Positions 21,396-32,991 are shown, counted from the stretch's first letter. The stretch is 64,000 bases of DNA from Antilocapra americana (GCA_007570785.1 ML664173.1:12867933-12931932); one strand, 5' to 3'. The notes: generated by a model from the sequence alone, not told the origin. Numbers and translations: made by a program.

Positions 21396-22195
21396 CAGGC
21401 GCATCCTTTTATGAACACCCATGCATATGTCAGCAGCAGGCATTCTCTCTGCACACTTATCAAGGCAATCAGTACAGAGATCCCTGTGCAAACTGAGGGA
21501 TCCAGATCCCAGCAGGAAGCTGATTCAAGTATAAAGATACTTTCTTTTTTTTTGTTCACAAAGTCATAGATGGAGATTTAGATTCATATAGACTTGTAGA
21601 GGCCTCTGATTCCTTTAGAACCTACTCAAGTCACACAATGATTCACAGAAGCACAAAAGGAGCCCCAATATTCCCATGACTTTCCCCCAGGTTTCTTCTT
21701 GGTTCTAACCACTACCTGAAGTCCAGAGTCGTCAGTTGCCAGATATAAGTACTTGTTAGGGGGGTAGGCAGCCTTCCTGGAGCCACAGCTCACCTAATTC
21801 CTGTGCAATCTATAAGTCTGTCCTAGGCTCAATACCTAGCACGTTGTCTAACATATAAAAGGTTCACCCACAATATTTGTGGAATATGTGAACTGTGGTT
21901 CTTTCATCATGTGTGTGCTTCAGGTGGACAATAACATACACCCTATAATTAATATAAGCATCTGCTTCTTTTCTCACCACACTAGGAAGAAAGCTAAATA
22001 AATGAAGCATTCTAAAAACAGTCCGTTGACACCATAAGAGAAATGTGAAAGTAGTAGTTAGTTTATAGGGTGGATATTCGTTCAGCAAGTCCTCAACTGC
22101 TTGCTACTCTAGTTTTATCTCAGCGCTCCCATGGGGCAATCATTATTAGAGCTGTTTGTGGACGATTTCTTCTCAAATTCCCTTACAAAAATATA
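21396..22195. other. Unassigned DNA
   Basis: A possible L2 3' tail near 21,815-21,885 ('aatacctagcacgttgtcta'). Otherwise nothing is recognised. Confidence 0.4.
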
Positions 22196-22282
22196 TCTCT
22201 CAGAACCACGGAGAGCTCCCAACAGCATTCCCCCCCCCGCCCCGGCTGCCTCGGTTTTCTCAGCACCACGGAGAGCTCCCAG
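22196..22282 (+). repeat. Local direct duplication of a 20-26 bp segment
   Basis: 'accacggagagctccca' occurs at about 22,203-22,219 and again about 61 bp later near 22,264-22,280, with 'ctcag' before both copies. A C10-type run and CpGs lie between them. A small tandem-duplication scar. Confidence 0.75.
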
Positions 22283-23394
22283 GCTGTTCGGCCATTGTGT
22301 GGGACTTGACTTTTCACGGTCCCTGAAAACTCCACCAGGAATTACATACTGATGACCCCTAGTGAACCACCTTCACTGCAATTCAAATATTGGAATAGGG
22401 CAAAAGGTGACTGGGGTAAAAAGTGCCCCAAAGTCGAAGAAATAGCCAAATAATCCACCATCCAGCGATATGGCTCAGAGTGGGCCTGAGGACAACTGAC
22501 TAATGATTGAAGCTACTTTGTGCCAGATGGGCATTTTTATTTCCCTTTCCCCCTCCTCGCCACCAAAGTTAAATGCCCAAGGTGAATTCAAAACCCACAG
22601 TCCAAACTGATCGGATCAACGTGGCTGCACCAGACGAAACTGATCTTATCTGAATGGTGACTTTATCCACTTTGGAGAGCAGAACACATTACAATAATAA
22701 GGAGCGACAGAAATGGGAGGAAGAACAATCACAGCAGAGCCAGGAAAGAATTCATTTTACTATAATTTTGGAGGATTAATTCTAAGTTTCCCTCCTATAA
22801 ATGTCATTTTTCACTTCAGCAGGAGGTCTGGGGTCTGAAATTATTCTAGCCAACTTGCAGAATGCATCACTTTGCACCTGATTTGCAATCCATTTCTGCT
22901 ACCTCCTACCAAGTTCAACAATGTTTGTTTAATGGTCACTTGGTCCCCTACATTCTCCACCACACTGCTGTGAGGAGGTACACACACTGAAGGTCAGGTA
23001 GAATATAGGCATTTGGGTAAGAAAATAGTATGTGAGATTACAGGCACAAAAAAGCATACAAATTCTCACAAAGAATAGAGTTGTGTGGCTGCAAGAGGAA
23101 GAGAAAAGGGAAAATGTGTAGAAACAACTGTGTGAGCTTTAAATAATGCATTATACCTAGGCCTAGACCCTCTAGGTCTCTCACCCACTCACCAGTTTAA
23201 GCGAGAGGATTATATTATTACCTGGATCCTCCTTATTGGACATGCTAAATAGTTCCAGTCTCATCTCCTTAGCAGCCCCCTAAATTCTAGCCACACTGGA
23301 TCAGCTACCTTTTCTCAGACTTGCTTACATACGTATACACCTCCATGCTTTTACTCACGCTGTTCCCTCCTCCCAAAACTCCCTCCTGACTCCT
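22283..23394. other. Unassigned DNA, candidate conserved non-coding block
   Basis: No transposable element is visible for 1.1 kb. 22,540-22,800 contains factor-site-like words (GATA cores, TAATTC, ATAAAT). Conservation cannot be judged without alignment. Confidence 0.25.
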
Positions 23395-23705
23395 TTCTCC
23401 TCTCTACCTCCCCACCCATTTAAAACCATATTCACACTTCAAGGCCCAGATCAAAGGCCACCTCCTCGAAGACACTAACCCCTAACTGTTTCTCACAATT
23501 ATTATTCACTTTTTCACCCTTGTCTTCACAACAGGTTATTTTAAACTCATATTAGAGCTATTTTCTAGCATATTTCTCTCCCCCTCTAGACTGTAAACTC
23601 CTTGAGAGCAGGAGTCTTTCTTTATCTTTGTATTCACGGCAGCACATTGCTGTTTTTTGATCATAGGTACAACATAATACATTTGAGTAAATGCATGATT
23701 AAACA
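23395..23705 (+). mobile_element. L2 LINE 3' end
   Basis: 'cttcaaggcccagatcaaag', 'gccacctcctcgaagacact', 'ctagactgtaaactccttga' and 'gagcaggagtctttctttat' follow the forward L2 3' end. Confidence 0.88.
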
Positions 23706-24449
23706 AAATTAACACTATAAAGCACAAGCCAGAATATCTTCCTCAATCACTTTTTACTGGACATCTGTACTATAAATACCTTGGAAATAGCCGAGTCTTT
23801 CCAGGTACTGATTTTCCCCAACCAGCTTAGCAACTGGGAGAGGCAGGGAGAATCGACCAGAAGACTCCAGTGTGCCTGGCTAGGCCTATATCTACAAAAC
23901 CCAACAATGAGCAGGATGGAGCCTTTGCCTTAGAGTCAGAGCCCACCTCAGTGACTCTTACTTGTGTGACTGGTGACATCTCTCCCACTGATGGTCAGAC
24001 ACTACTTTTGACCAAGGTGCTTACTTGAAATTTCCCACCTTAGCAGACTTTACTGAACTTAATTTCCTAGAGTTTTAAGAGTTATAGGCTCTGATGCTAC
24101 AAGTTCTAGCTTTCCCGCCCCACCTCCACCCCCCGCCGAAAATTCATACTCTTCCCTGCCAACTCTGTCCGACCCCACCAAATCCCAGGTCCTGGATCCT
24201 TCAAAGCACCTCTGTGCTGAGTGCTGATGCGTCAGCTCAGAGTAACCATGTGTGAGTGTGGACATGAACACAACTAAACACAAGAGTGTGTGTATTGTTG
24301 TTTACACTCGGCATCACTCAGTGTGCCATTATACAAAGGTGGGAGCATACTTCCATTTGGAACAGGGCATTCCTCAACTCCACACGGGAAGAATGTGGAT
24401 AAATTTGATGTAAGAGAAATGCCTCCAGTGACTTTCTCATAAACCTTCT
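23706..24449. other. Unassigned DNA with a possible MIR core
   Basis: 23,925-24,000 ('cttagagtcagagcccacct', 'gtgtgactggtgacatc') may be a MIR remnant. The rest is not recognised. Confidence 0.35.
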
Positions 24450-24664
24450 GTGTGTGCTGACTCGCTCAGTCGAGTCCGACTCTTTGCAACCCCATGAACT
24501 GTAGCCCACCAGGCTCCTCTGTCCATGGGAATCCTCCAGGCAAGAATATTGGCTGGAGTGGGTTGCCATTTCCTTCTCCAGGGGATCTCCCCAACTCGGG
24601 GATCGAACCTGGGTCTCCCGCATTGCAGGAGGATTCTTTACCAGCTGAGCCACTAGGGAGGCCC
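24450..24664 (-). mobile_element. Bov-tA SINE
   Basis: Reverse copy: 'cgagtccgactctttgcaac' tail, 'ggggatcgaacctgggtctc' box-B-like region, and 'gagccactagggaggccc' head. A 4-bp 'gctg' insertion-like duplication follows 'gaatattg'. Confidence 0.93.
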
Positions 24665-25104
24665 TGCATGCCACAACTCATAAACTTTCTATCTAGGAGC
24701 AATTTTCAGTTCTCCAGACCTGCGTCTTCCACACCCAGCACTCATAGGATTGAGTCTGACCAAAGGGAGGAGGGAGTGAAGGCCACTGAGTCTCAGATAG
24801 AACCACCTCATCACTGGCATCCTTTGGAAGAGTCTGGTGCTGAGCTTTGTTTCCCAGCTTCCCAGTCCCCCTACTCCATGTATCTCCCATCATTGGCTTA
24901 TTCACATACCGCCCCCACCCCTTGCTCAGTTCCTTTCAGATTTCTTGGCTGAATCTTGATGAGTGGATTATGACCTTCCCATCTTGCTCAGCCCACTGGT
25001 CTGTGTCTTTGATTTTCACCTATCTGCTTCTTGAGTCTTGAGACGTAAGTGGGCTATGTCTCCTGGGTTAGTCCAAGAATATTACTTTTCCTGCTCCTGA
25101 CAAG
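24665..25104. other. Unassigned DNA
   Basis: No gene or repeat recognised. Confidence 0.4.
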
Positions 25105-25258
25105 ATGAGGAACATGAGATGGTTGGATGGCATCAATGACTCAAAGCACTTGAGTTTGGGCAAACTCTGGGAGATAGTGAAGGACAGGCAAGCCTGGTGT
25201 GCTGCAGTCCATGGGGTCCCAAAGAGTCAGACATGACTTAGTGACTGAACAACAACAG
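25105..25258 (+). mobile_element. BovB LINE 3' end
   Basis: 'gagatggttggatggcatca', 'gagtttgggcaaactctggg' and 'aaagagtcagacatgactta', ending 'gactgaacaacaaca'. This is the last about 150 bp of BovB in the forward sense, 5'-truncated. Confidence 0.93.
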
Positions 25259-25499
25259 CCCAAGGTGAGGGAGATGCAGGGCACTTGGAATGAGAAGGAA
25301 GAGAAGGGGATAGTAATACCATGCCCTAGTAGATACAACAGTCCTGCATCCTGAATGATCCTTTTGTCTCACTGTGATCACTTTCTAAAAACTTAGGTTT
25401 TCCACTGCTCCAGGATTCTTTCTCATTTTTCCCCCAGTAGCCACCATTACTGCCAGTACTAAAGAAGTTAAAGAAGAAGCCAATATTAGTAGGAGAAGT

Positions 25500-25650
25500 G
25501 TTATGCTGAGTTTGAGTTTGTCTCTGCTTATTCATGCTCTGGGACCTACCTGTCTGGAGCCTCAGTTTTCCCATCTGTAACATACTTAACCCAGCATTCT
25601 GATGACTAAATCAAGCAGCATAAGTGACAAGATGCAGGATGATGCCTGGT
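25500..25650 (+). mobile_element. MIR SINE fragment
   Basis: 'tctggagcctcagttttccc' followed by 'atctgtaacatacttaaccc' and 'gatgatgcctgg' is a forward MIR core and tail. Confidence 0.65.
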
Positions 25651-26650
25651 CCGTAAGACGAAAAAATCTGTTCCTGAGCCCTGTGGGGCGGTCCTCAAGG
25701 AGTCTATGGTTAGTGTAGATGTGTGGCAGGTGGGGGCAGCAGAGGGCCACTGGGGGACTGGAAGAAAAGGTAGGAGGCCCTGGTCTTCTGAATCCTTGCT
25801 TCTGGGAGACAGGTTCTAAGAGCAGGCATTTCAAGACAGCTCAGGTCCTCTACCAAGGGAATGTAGGAGAGAGAGCAGGTAGGTGCACAGAGGCCCATCT
25901 GAGATAAGCGGGTTGCGAGGGTCATGAGGTCAGGATGTCAAGAATTCATTAGAGAACTGGCACCACGGAGCCAGCCATACCAGCTGGGGAGCCGAGGAGT
26001 ACCAGACAGAGAAGTCGGCAACCTGCAGTTACAGGAGTGGCCTCCTTCAGTGGTTTCTCAGAGCTACCGCACCACTGGAAACGGGGTTTCCTTGGCATCA
26101 ACAAAGCCAGCCCACATCAACAAAACTATTGGGTTGGGGGATATTTGTTTATATATGTAATTCACCTCCTTCACTGAACTGTAAAGATTTAAGGGTTTCT
26201 TCTGGCCTGATAATGCCCCCTGATTGAGGCACTTGCTAAAAAGCTCGTCCTTACAATTTCCTTGTCTCTTATTACCAAGCTGCAAAACTAATTCTCAATT
26301 AGGCTGCCTCAGGGTGCTAGGGCAGGTGCTCAACATCCACCCTCAGAAATCATGAAGGCATCTGAACCTACTTCATTGGAGGTAAAGGGTGAGGTGGGGA
26401 GGGGGGTCTGGATAAGGTATTTTCCTCCTTCCAAAGCTTCTCAGTCTAAAGCTGAGGGCTTCTCCTTTAGTCACCCCGTGCCAAGCAGCAGCTCTGCTTT
26501 GTGTGACCCTGTTTGGCGATGACATCACTTTACAGCCAGGAACCCCAGGTGGCGCATTAGAGCAGGAGTTCAGCTGCCTCCAACATTGGCTCCTGGGCTT
26601 GGATGGCACTCAGGCCTTAAAGTACGCATACCACCGAGGAAGCTTGCCCC
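25651..26650. other. Unassigned DNA with one CTCF-like motif
   Basis: No gene or transposable element recognised. At 26,542-26,555 (plus strand) 'accccaggtggcgc' matches 12 of 14 positions of the CTCF core by eye, including AGGTGGCGC. Confidence 0.35.
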
Positions 26651-26654
26651 CACA

Positions 26655-27035
26655 AAACCACCCCTAGCTGCACATCAGTATCACCTGGGAAGCTCTCGTT
26701 TATTGTTTATTATTTATTTATTTGGCGCATCCAGTGTTAGATGCAGCAGCAGGCAGCATCTGTCGTTGAGGCACACGGCCTCTCTAGTTGCAGTGCGCAG
26801 CCTCTCCAGCTGCAGTGCAGGGGCTTAGCTGCTATCTACGGCCTGTGGAATCTTCGTTCCCCGACCAGGGATCAAAACCACATCCCTTGCATTGAAAGGC
26901 AGATTCTTAACCACTGGACCACCAGAGAACTCCCTGGGAAGCTTTTCAATAAGCCATTTATGACTAAGCTTCCAGCACCAGAAATTTTCATTTCATTAGT
27001 CTGGGTTAGGGTAGGGATGATGATCAAAATATCTA
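26655..27035. mobile_element. MER5A-type element, interrupted
   Basis: Left part 'cacatcagtatcacctggga' up to 26,694; right part from 26,944 with 'gaaattttcatttcattagt' and 'ctgggttagggtaggg'. A CHR SINE with an 11-bp target duplication splits it. Confidence 0.65.
26695..26932 (-). mobile_element. CHR-type SINE with target-site duplication
   Basis: Reverse copy: T/A-rich tail 'tattatttatttatttggcg', 'cgttccccgaccagggatca', and head 'ttaaccactggaccaccaga'. The flanks 'cctgggaagct' at 26,684-26,694 and 26,933-26,943 are a perfect 11-bp target-site duplication, so both ends are fixed. Confidence 0.9.
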
Positions 27036-27099
27036 CTGACCAGTAAGGCATGAGCCCAGGCAGGCAGACAGATGCTGGCAGCACGCCATACATGCATGT

Positions 27100-27180
27100 A
27101 CACGCTGGATGTCAACCCTAGCCCTGGGTCCCATTATCAATATGTTTGAAAAGCAACCCAGATGATCCTAACAGGCAGCA
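27100..27180. mobile_element. MER5-like fragment
   Basis: 'ccctgggtcccattatcaat' followed by 'caacccagatgatcctaaca' is a degraded MER5-type end. Possibly the distal part of the element to the left. Confidence 0.4.
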
Positions 27181-27344
27181 AGAGGGGAGAACTGTAGGGC
27201 TACACTTGGCCTCTGAGTAAATGTCCAGTGACTGAAGACTCCTCCATGAAGGAGAGCAGTTCACAGACAAATTGACCTAAGACACTGTCTGCACTAGAAA
27301 AGCAAGCGAGGGGGTGAGGTGGTGATCACAGACACACACCCAGG

Positions 27345-27460
27345 GCTCCATGGTCTTTGAGGGCAGGGGAAAATGTCACCTCTGCCTTTGACCCTCCAGG
27401 GCCTCTCACGGCGCGTGGCACCCAGTCCGTGGTCAGTAATATCTAGTGATGAATGAATAG
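27345..27460 (+). mobile_element. L2 LINE 3' tail
   Basis: 'ggtctttgagggcaggggaa' and 'ctccagggcctctcacggcg' followed by 'gtgatgaatgaatag' is the forward L2 3' end. Confidence 0.65.
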
Positions 27461-28804
27461 CACTGACGCTTTATGAGCTTCTGTCATGAAGCTAAATGAC
27501 ATACACGACCCCACCGAGAATGCATGACCAAACTGCAAGTACTGCTCATGCACTCTCTAAAAGAGGCTTTACTTATATTGAATGAAGGGAAGGGGGTGCT
27601 GTTGCTCGTTTTTCACATCAAGTATTTACAGGGAAATCACTGAATAGTTCAGAAGGAAGTGGGGATCCCTTGCCTTTGTGCCACCACCCTCATTCCAGAC
27701 CATCTCCTGGGGTCGTCGGAAGCTTGCTGCATGGGTGTGCTTCCAGCCTCACCAACCAAAGCCTGAAATTCTCAGGGACGATTCAGCTCTTAAGCCCCCC
27801 AATCTGTCCCTCGGCCTGCTGTCCCACCCCCGAACCATGATGGCCCCTCTTCCAGGCTTTTCCAGCCACACTCCCCTCACCGCCTGCAGCCCTGACCCAC
27901 TTCCGCCATCTGCACCATGGTGTGGGTCTCTGGCTGAATTGGGAAAAGGAAGGGAAAAAAGACAGCCATTAGGAATCTTAATGAGACCAAGTTCATTTCA
28001 TTATGTTGTCATTTCATATTTCACCGCTCTGACGGTGAAGGCACGGGAGAACCCAGAGGGCCTTTCTGCTTTGCACACAGGATGCAGAGGCAGGAGGAAG
28101 GGGGCACATGGCTGAGAGACAGGAGGAGACCATCCCAAAACCAAAGTGGGGGAGGGCTGGCCTCTTCCTGGGCAGGCAATTGGGCGAGAGTCAGAGGCAG
28201 GAGGCTGAAGGAGCACCTTTCCTTACAGAGGGGCTCTGATCAAACCGGGGCCAGGAGGGAGGAGCCCTCCTCCGCGCCGAGCTCTCGCGTGTTCTCAAAC
28301 ACAAACAGAGCTGGCCTCGGGGCATCATAGAAATTGCCATTATAAATTCAGATGGTGCACCAGGGGGTGCCTCGTTTTCTCTTATTGTGGTTGGTCTCAT
28401 GAGCCACTCCAGCAACAGGATCTCAAAAGTTCAAGCGCTACCCCCGGGGGCACCGTTAGAAACACATTATTTTTAAAGCACCGCAATAAAGTATGAACTC
28501 AAACAACTTCATTGAAATAAAGATTAATATGGAACATGTGTTCCTCGGCCTCCTCCCACCCACACAGCGAACAACCCAAGCCCTTCCCCCTCCTCCCAAC
28601 CCCCAGCCCCGCACACGCACCTGGTGGTCCACTCCGTGGACCCCCTGCCCAGCCTGCGATTCAGGGCTTGAGAAGATCGGGGACACAGAACTTTGGTGAT
28701 GAGGAGATAGGAAGGCCAAGCCATGCCAGACACCAAGGAAAGCAGCAGAGGCCACTCTTGACATTCCAGGCTGGTTAGCCAGTGGGATGCAGTCCAGAGA
28801 TGGG
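27461..28804. promoter_or_regulatory. Repeat-free block, candidate regulatory DNA
   Basis: 1.3 kb with no visible transposable element. The part 27,990-28,520 combines CpG-containing sequence, AT-rich homeodomain-type words (ATTATA, ATTAAT) and a CTCF-like core, 'gcaccagggggtgc', at 28,357-28,370 (plus strand, 12 of 14 positions by eye). No exon boundaries are convincing. The regulatory role is inference from motif content only. Confidence 0.3.
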
Positions 28805-29005
28805 CTGCCCTGGAGGACAGAGTCCTGAGTCTCTCCAGGTTCAGCCCCTAACTAGAGGCATGGCCCTGAGCACATCATTTAACCCCTCAGAACCTCAGTT
28901 TTGTTTTCTCTAAAAGAAAACTAAATGCCCCTCTTTATTATTCCTGTTTCACAGGGTTATGGTGAGAAGGAACGAAGGTAAGGCAGGTTGTAGGAAATGT
29001 CATTA
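28805..29005 (+). mobile_element. MIR SINE
   Basis: 'aggttcagcccctaactaga', 'ccctcagaacctcagttttg' and 'cagggttatggtgagaagga' follow the MIR consensus. Confidence 0.75.
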
Positions 29006-29027
29006 AAACTAGGACATACCATCCCAG

Positions 29028-29512
29028 CTTAAGACACATGCTACATTTTATTATGCTTCGCAGATATTACATTAGAAGTTTCAGCAGCCCTGTGTCAAGC
29101 AAGTCTATCAGTGCTATTTTTCCAACAGCCTTTGCTCACTTCATGTCTCATTTAGTGTCATATTTTGGTAATCCTTACAATATTTCAAACTTCCTCACTT
29201 TTATTATATTTGTTATGATGACCTGTGACCAGTGATCTTGGATGTGACTATTGGAAAATAAATTACAACTTGCAGAAGCTTCAGACAATGGTTAGCATTT
29301 TTGCAATAAAGTATTTTTTTAATTAAGGTATGTACATTGTTTCTTAGACATAATGCTATTTCACACTTCACAGACTACAGTGGAGTGTAAACATAACTTT
29401 TTACATGCACTGGGAAACGGAAGAATCCACATGACTCGATTTATTGCAATATTTGCTTTACTTTGGTGGTCTGGAAACTCACCCACAATAGTTCCAAGGA
29501 ATGCCTGTATGC
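29028..29512. mobile_element. Tigger1 DNA transposon, internally deleted
   Basis: Both ends of Tigger1 are visible: 'attttattatgcttcgcaga' with 'ttttggtaatccttacaata' on the left, and 'gacataatgctatttcacac' with 'ttggtggtctggaaactcac' and 'aaggaatgcctgta' on the right. The whole transposase region is deleted. The join lies near 29,245-29,270 ('gactattggaaaataaatta'). A pogo-class, TA-targeting element. This copy is a non-autonomous fossil. Confidence 0.9.
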
Positions 29513-31017
29513 CCTTCCACGGGGTGTAGCCTGGGGAAAGGACCTCAGCTTTCTCTGGCCACTGAACCATAGGACAGCAAGCAAGGCCCACTGCCAGCAC
29601 ATATAACACCTTTTTCTCAGCTCAGCCCAGCTGGGGACTGGGGAGCAACCAGGCCTTGGGCACTAAGGCTTTGGGTTTTTTTTTTTTTTGCATAAGTTCA
29701 GGAGATGCAGGCAGTATGGTAGAAGCAGACCAGTGAAGAAGAAAACAGAAAACCTTCTATAGACAGAGCAAAGAGGAAGAGGAAATGTGCCCTGAAAGAG
29801 CAGTAGTGATCAAAATAATCTTACTGCACATCATCACCTTCCCTTCCACTAGAGAGCTCAGAGCTCCTCCCTTGCAGTCTCTCATCTCCATGGGAAGTGG
29901 GGGTCAGAGACAGCCTTCCCTCCGTAGACTAGATGAACACAGAGAGCTTGTTGAATCAGGAGGGAAAAACGAAGGGTGGGGTTCCCAGATCCAGAGTCTC
30001 TAATCTAGCCTCCTTCCCTTAGAATCTAGGTCTTGAAGAGGAGTATTTAGAGGTAGTTCTCATCAAACGAACTATATCATCAGATGGGGTTGCCTACCAT
30101 GAGTTAACAGACAGAAAATAAAAATTCATGCTGCAGGACCAGACTTTCATCCATCCAGATGCAAAGGACTTAGGATCCTCCCTGAAATCTTGCCCTCTCC
30201 CATCCTCCACCATAGCCTAGGAGAACCATGCAGGAGGGGTAGCTGGGGGCACCAGAAAACCCTGGGTGAGGGAGGAAATAACAGTGAGGAGCTGGCACAG
30301 GGCAGGTTAGGACCAAACCCCTGCCGTTACTACTGCTAGGTCATGCAAGAGGCACAGGGGCTAATTAAAAGTGGGAGACAGATGCCCTAGTGGGTTTTGC
30401 TTCTCTTTTGCTTTCTGTTTCTGGAAGGGAGAGAGGATGGCCATAAAAATAACTGAACTGACATCAAATATTTAAATTTCAGAAATGCAGGAGAAAAGAA
30501 GAAAGTGAGATGAAAATACGCTGTAAACAAAGCACAAAGCAGGGCTGTGGCAGGAGGTCTCCTTCCTCTCTGGCTTAGCTGGTGACACTGCCATGCCATA
30601 CCAAGATGCCACTCACCAGACATTCCCAGGAAAGAGTGTGTGGTGAGAGGATGCACTTTATCTCATCTCTGAGGGCTGGTGAGTCAAGGCAGCAGATCCA
30701 GGTCACAGGACCATGTGTGGGAGCTTGGCCCTGTTTTGTGGAAGAGACTGTGCATGTCACCCTGGCCCACTTTCTCTGGAAGGCTCATCACTGGTCATGA
30801 AGGGGACAAGACAGGAAGGTGGGGGGTGGAGTGAAACCGGAAAACCAGAGGGTGGGCCCACCACAACATCTACGCTCCATGGGCCAAGAAAGATTCAACA
30901 CGGAATCTACAGGGAGCTCTGAGGACAGGGAAGGCAGGAAAGACAGTTCAGGTAGGTAGCTGATAAAGGAGTAACAGTGAAATGCATGCTATTCCCTCAC
31001 CATCCTCCTCCATTAAA
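29513..31017. other. Unassigned DNA
   Basis: 1.5 kb without a recognised gene or transposable element. A T14 run at 29,676-29,689. Confidence 0.4.
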
Positions 31018-31236
31018 TTGTTGTTGTTGTTATTTACTTGCTAAGTCATGTCTGGCTCTTTGCAACATCATGGACTGTAGCCCACCAGGCTGCTCTGTCC
31101 AGGGGATTTTTCAAGCAAGAATACTGGAGTGGGTTGCCTTTTGCTTCTCCAGAGGATCTTCCTGACCCAGATATCGAAACTGCACCTCCTGCACTGGCAG
31201 ACAGATTCTTTACCACTAAGTCACCAGGGAAGCCCC
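31018..31236 (-). mobile_element. Bov-tA SINE with (GTT)n tail
   Basis: Starts with TTG repeats (the 3' microsatellite), then 'ctaagtcatgtctggctctt', 'gaatactggagtgggttgcc', and head 'aagtcaccagggaagccccc'. Confidence 0.92.
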
Positions 31237-31913
31237 CTTCATTAAACAGAGGGGATTAAATGAAGTGGGGGCGTGGGAACTCCCCTGACCTGAGAGTGCG
31301 GAGATAGCAGAACAAAGTGGAGAAGCTTCGAGTCATCGCGACCTGATCAAAGCAGGCTGAGGGTCAGAAACACAGATCTGAAGAAGCGTGGGGGGCTCCG
31401 AGCTTGAAACCAGGGAAGCCCTAGGGTCCAGGCAGGTGGACTAAGCCAGTTAAAATAAGCAGAAGGTAAGAATATAGCACACCTTCCACAGAAGGTTCAG
31501 CAGGCCTTGGTGACTGGGTGGAGCAAGTCTGAACTCTCAGGTTTGGGCAGTGGATCCAGTGAATTAGTGAACTTGTAGACTGTAGGTACAGGTGGGACGA
31601 CAGGTGTCTAGAGGAAGGATGAGCATCATGGCATATGAAAGGGCTTTTCTTACTGCAAACCTAGAGAACAAAGGGATAGACGATTAAACTCTGAAAAGAA
31701 AGAATGCTTTGTGAGATTCTGAGCTCCTTGTCTATGGCCGTATTCAAGTAGTATCTGAGTGGTAGAGATTTCTACATCAAGAGAGCAGCAATCCTACAAG
31801 AATATCTAAGATCTCATGATTGCATTACATTTCTCTTCCTCCTACCCACCCTATACCCCACCCTACCCCCCATACACAGTTACACTCAATTACACATGTC
31901 ATCAAGTCAGTAA
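31237..31913. other. Unassigned DNA
   Basis: No gene or repeat recognised. C-rich pyrimidine run at 31,832-31,873. Confidence 0.4.
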
Positions 31914-31928
31914 GAGAAATTGGTTTAA

Positions 31929-32976
31929 TTTGTTGTTCAGTCACTCAGTCATCTCTGACTGTGACCCCATGGGCTGCAGCACACTGGGCTTCCCTGTCCT
32001 TCACCATCTCCCAGAACTTTCTCAAACTCACATTTATTGAGTTGGTGATGCCATCCAACCATCTCATCCTCTGGCATCCCCTTCTCCTCCTGCCTTCAAT
32101 CTTTCCCAGCATTAGAGTCTTTTCTAATGAGTCACTTCTTTGCATCAGGTGGCCAAAGTAATGGAGTTTCAGCTTCAGCAATGGTCCTTCTAATGAATAT
32201 TTAGGACTGATTTCCTTTAGGATGGACTGGTTGGATCTTCTTGTAATCCAAGGGACTCTCAAGAGTCTTCTCCAACACAACAGTTCAAAAACATCAATTC
32301 TTCAGCACTCAGCTTTCTTTATGGTCCAGCTCTCACATCCATACATGACTACTGGAAAAACTATAGCTTTGACTAGACAGACCTTTGTTGGCAAAGTAAT
32401 GTCTCTGCTGTCTAAGTTGGTCTTAATTTTTCTTCCAAGGAGCAAGTGTCTTTTAATTTCATGGCTGCAGTCACCATCTGCAGTGATTTTGGAGCACAAG
32501 AAAAGAAAGTCTGTTTCCATTGTTTCCCCATCTATTTGCCATGAAGTAATGGGATGAGATGCCATGATTTTCATTTTTTGAATGTTTTTTTAAGCCATTT
32601 TTTTTCTCTCTCCTCTTTTACCTTCATCAAGAGGCTCTTTAGCTCCTCTTTGCTTTCTGTCATTAAAGTGGTGTCATCTCTATATCTGAGGTTATTGATA
32701 TTTCTCCTGCAATCTTGATTCCAGCTTGTGCTTCATCCAGCCAGGCATTTCACATGATGTATATGCATAAAAGTTAAGTAAGCAGGGTGACAATATACAG
32801 CCTTGATGTACTCCTTTCCCAACTTTGAACCAGTCTGTTGTTCCATATCCGGTTCTACCTGTTGCTTCTTGACTTGCATACAAGTTTCACAGAAGGAAGG
32901 TAAGGTGGTCTGGCATTCCCATCTCTTGAAGAATTTTCCACAGTTTGTTGTGATCCACACAGTCAACATTAGTAAT
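31929..32976 (-). mobile_element. BovB LINE, 5'-truncated, reverse-transcriptase part (dead)
   Basis: Reverse-oriented BovB covering the 3' end, the C-terminal domain and the distal part of the reverse transcriptase. Peptide pieces read on the minus strand include 'QGCILSPCL' (RT), 'ITADGDCSHEIKR' and 'VVMYGCESWT', all typical of the BovB ORF. The RT active-site box reads YRDD at 32,673-32,684, where the family has YADD, so both catalytic aspartates remain but the neighbouring alanine is changed. Frameshifts and stops break the frame (open pieces at 32,692-32,883, 32,302-32,574 and 31,945-32,280). A diverged 15-bp target duplication ('agaaattggtttaat' at 31,914-31,928; 'agaaactggttggat' at 32,977-32,991, three mismatches) suggests a single 5'-truncated insertion. 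Confidence 0.93.
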
Positions 32977-32991
32977 AGAAACTGGTTGGAT

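Noticed and set aside
31929..32976. An active LINE or a functional reverse transcriptase
   Set aside because: 5'-truncated, frame-broken, altered catalytic box, and decayed target duplication.
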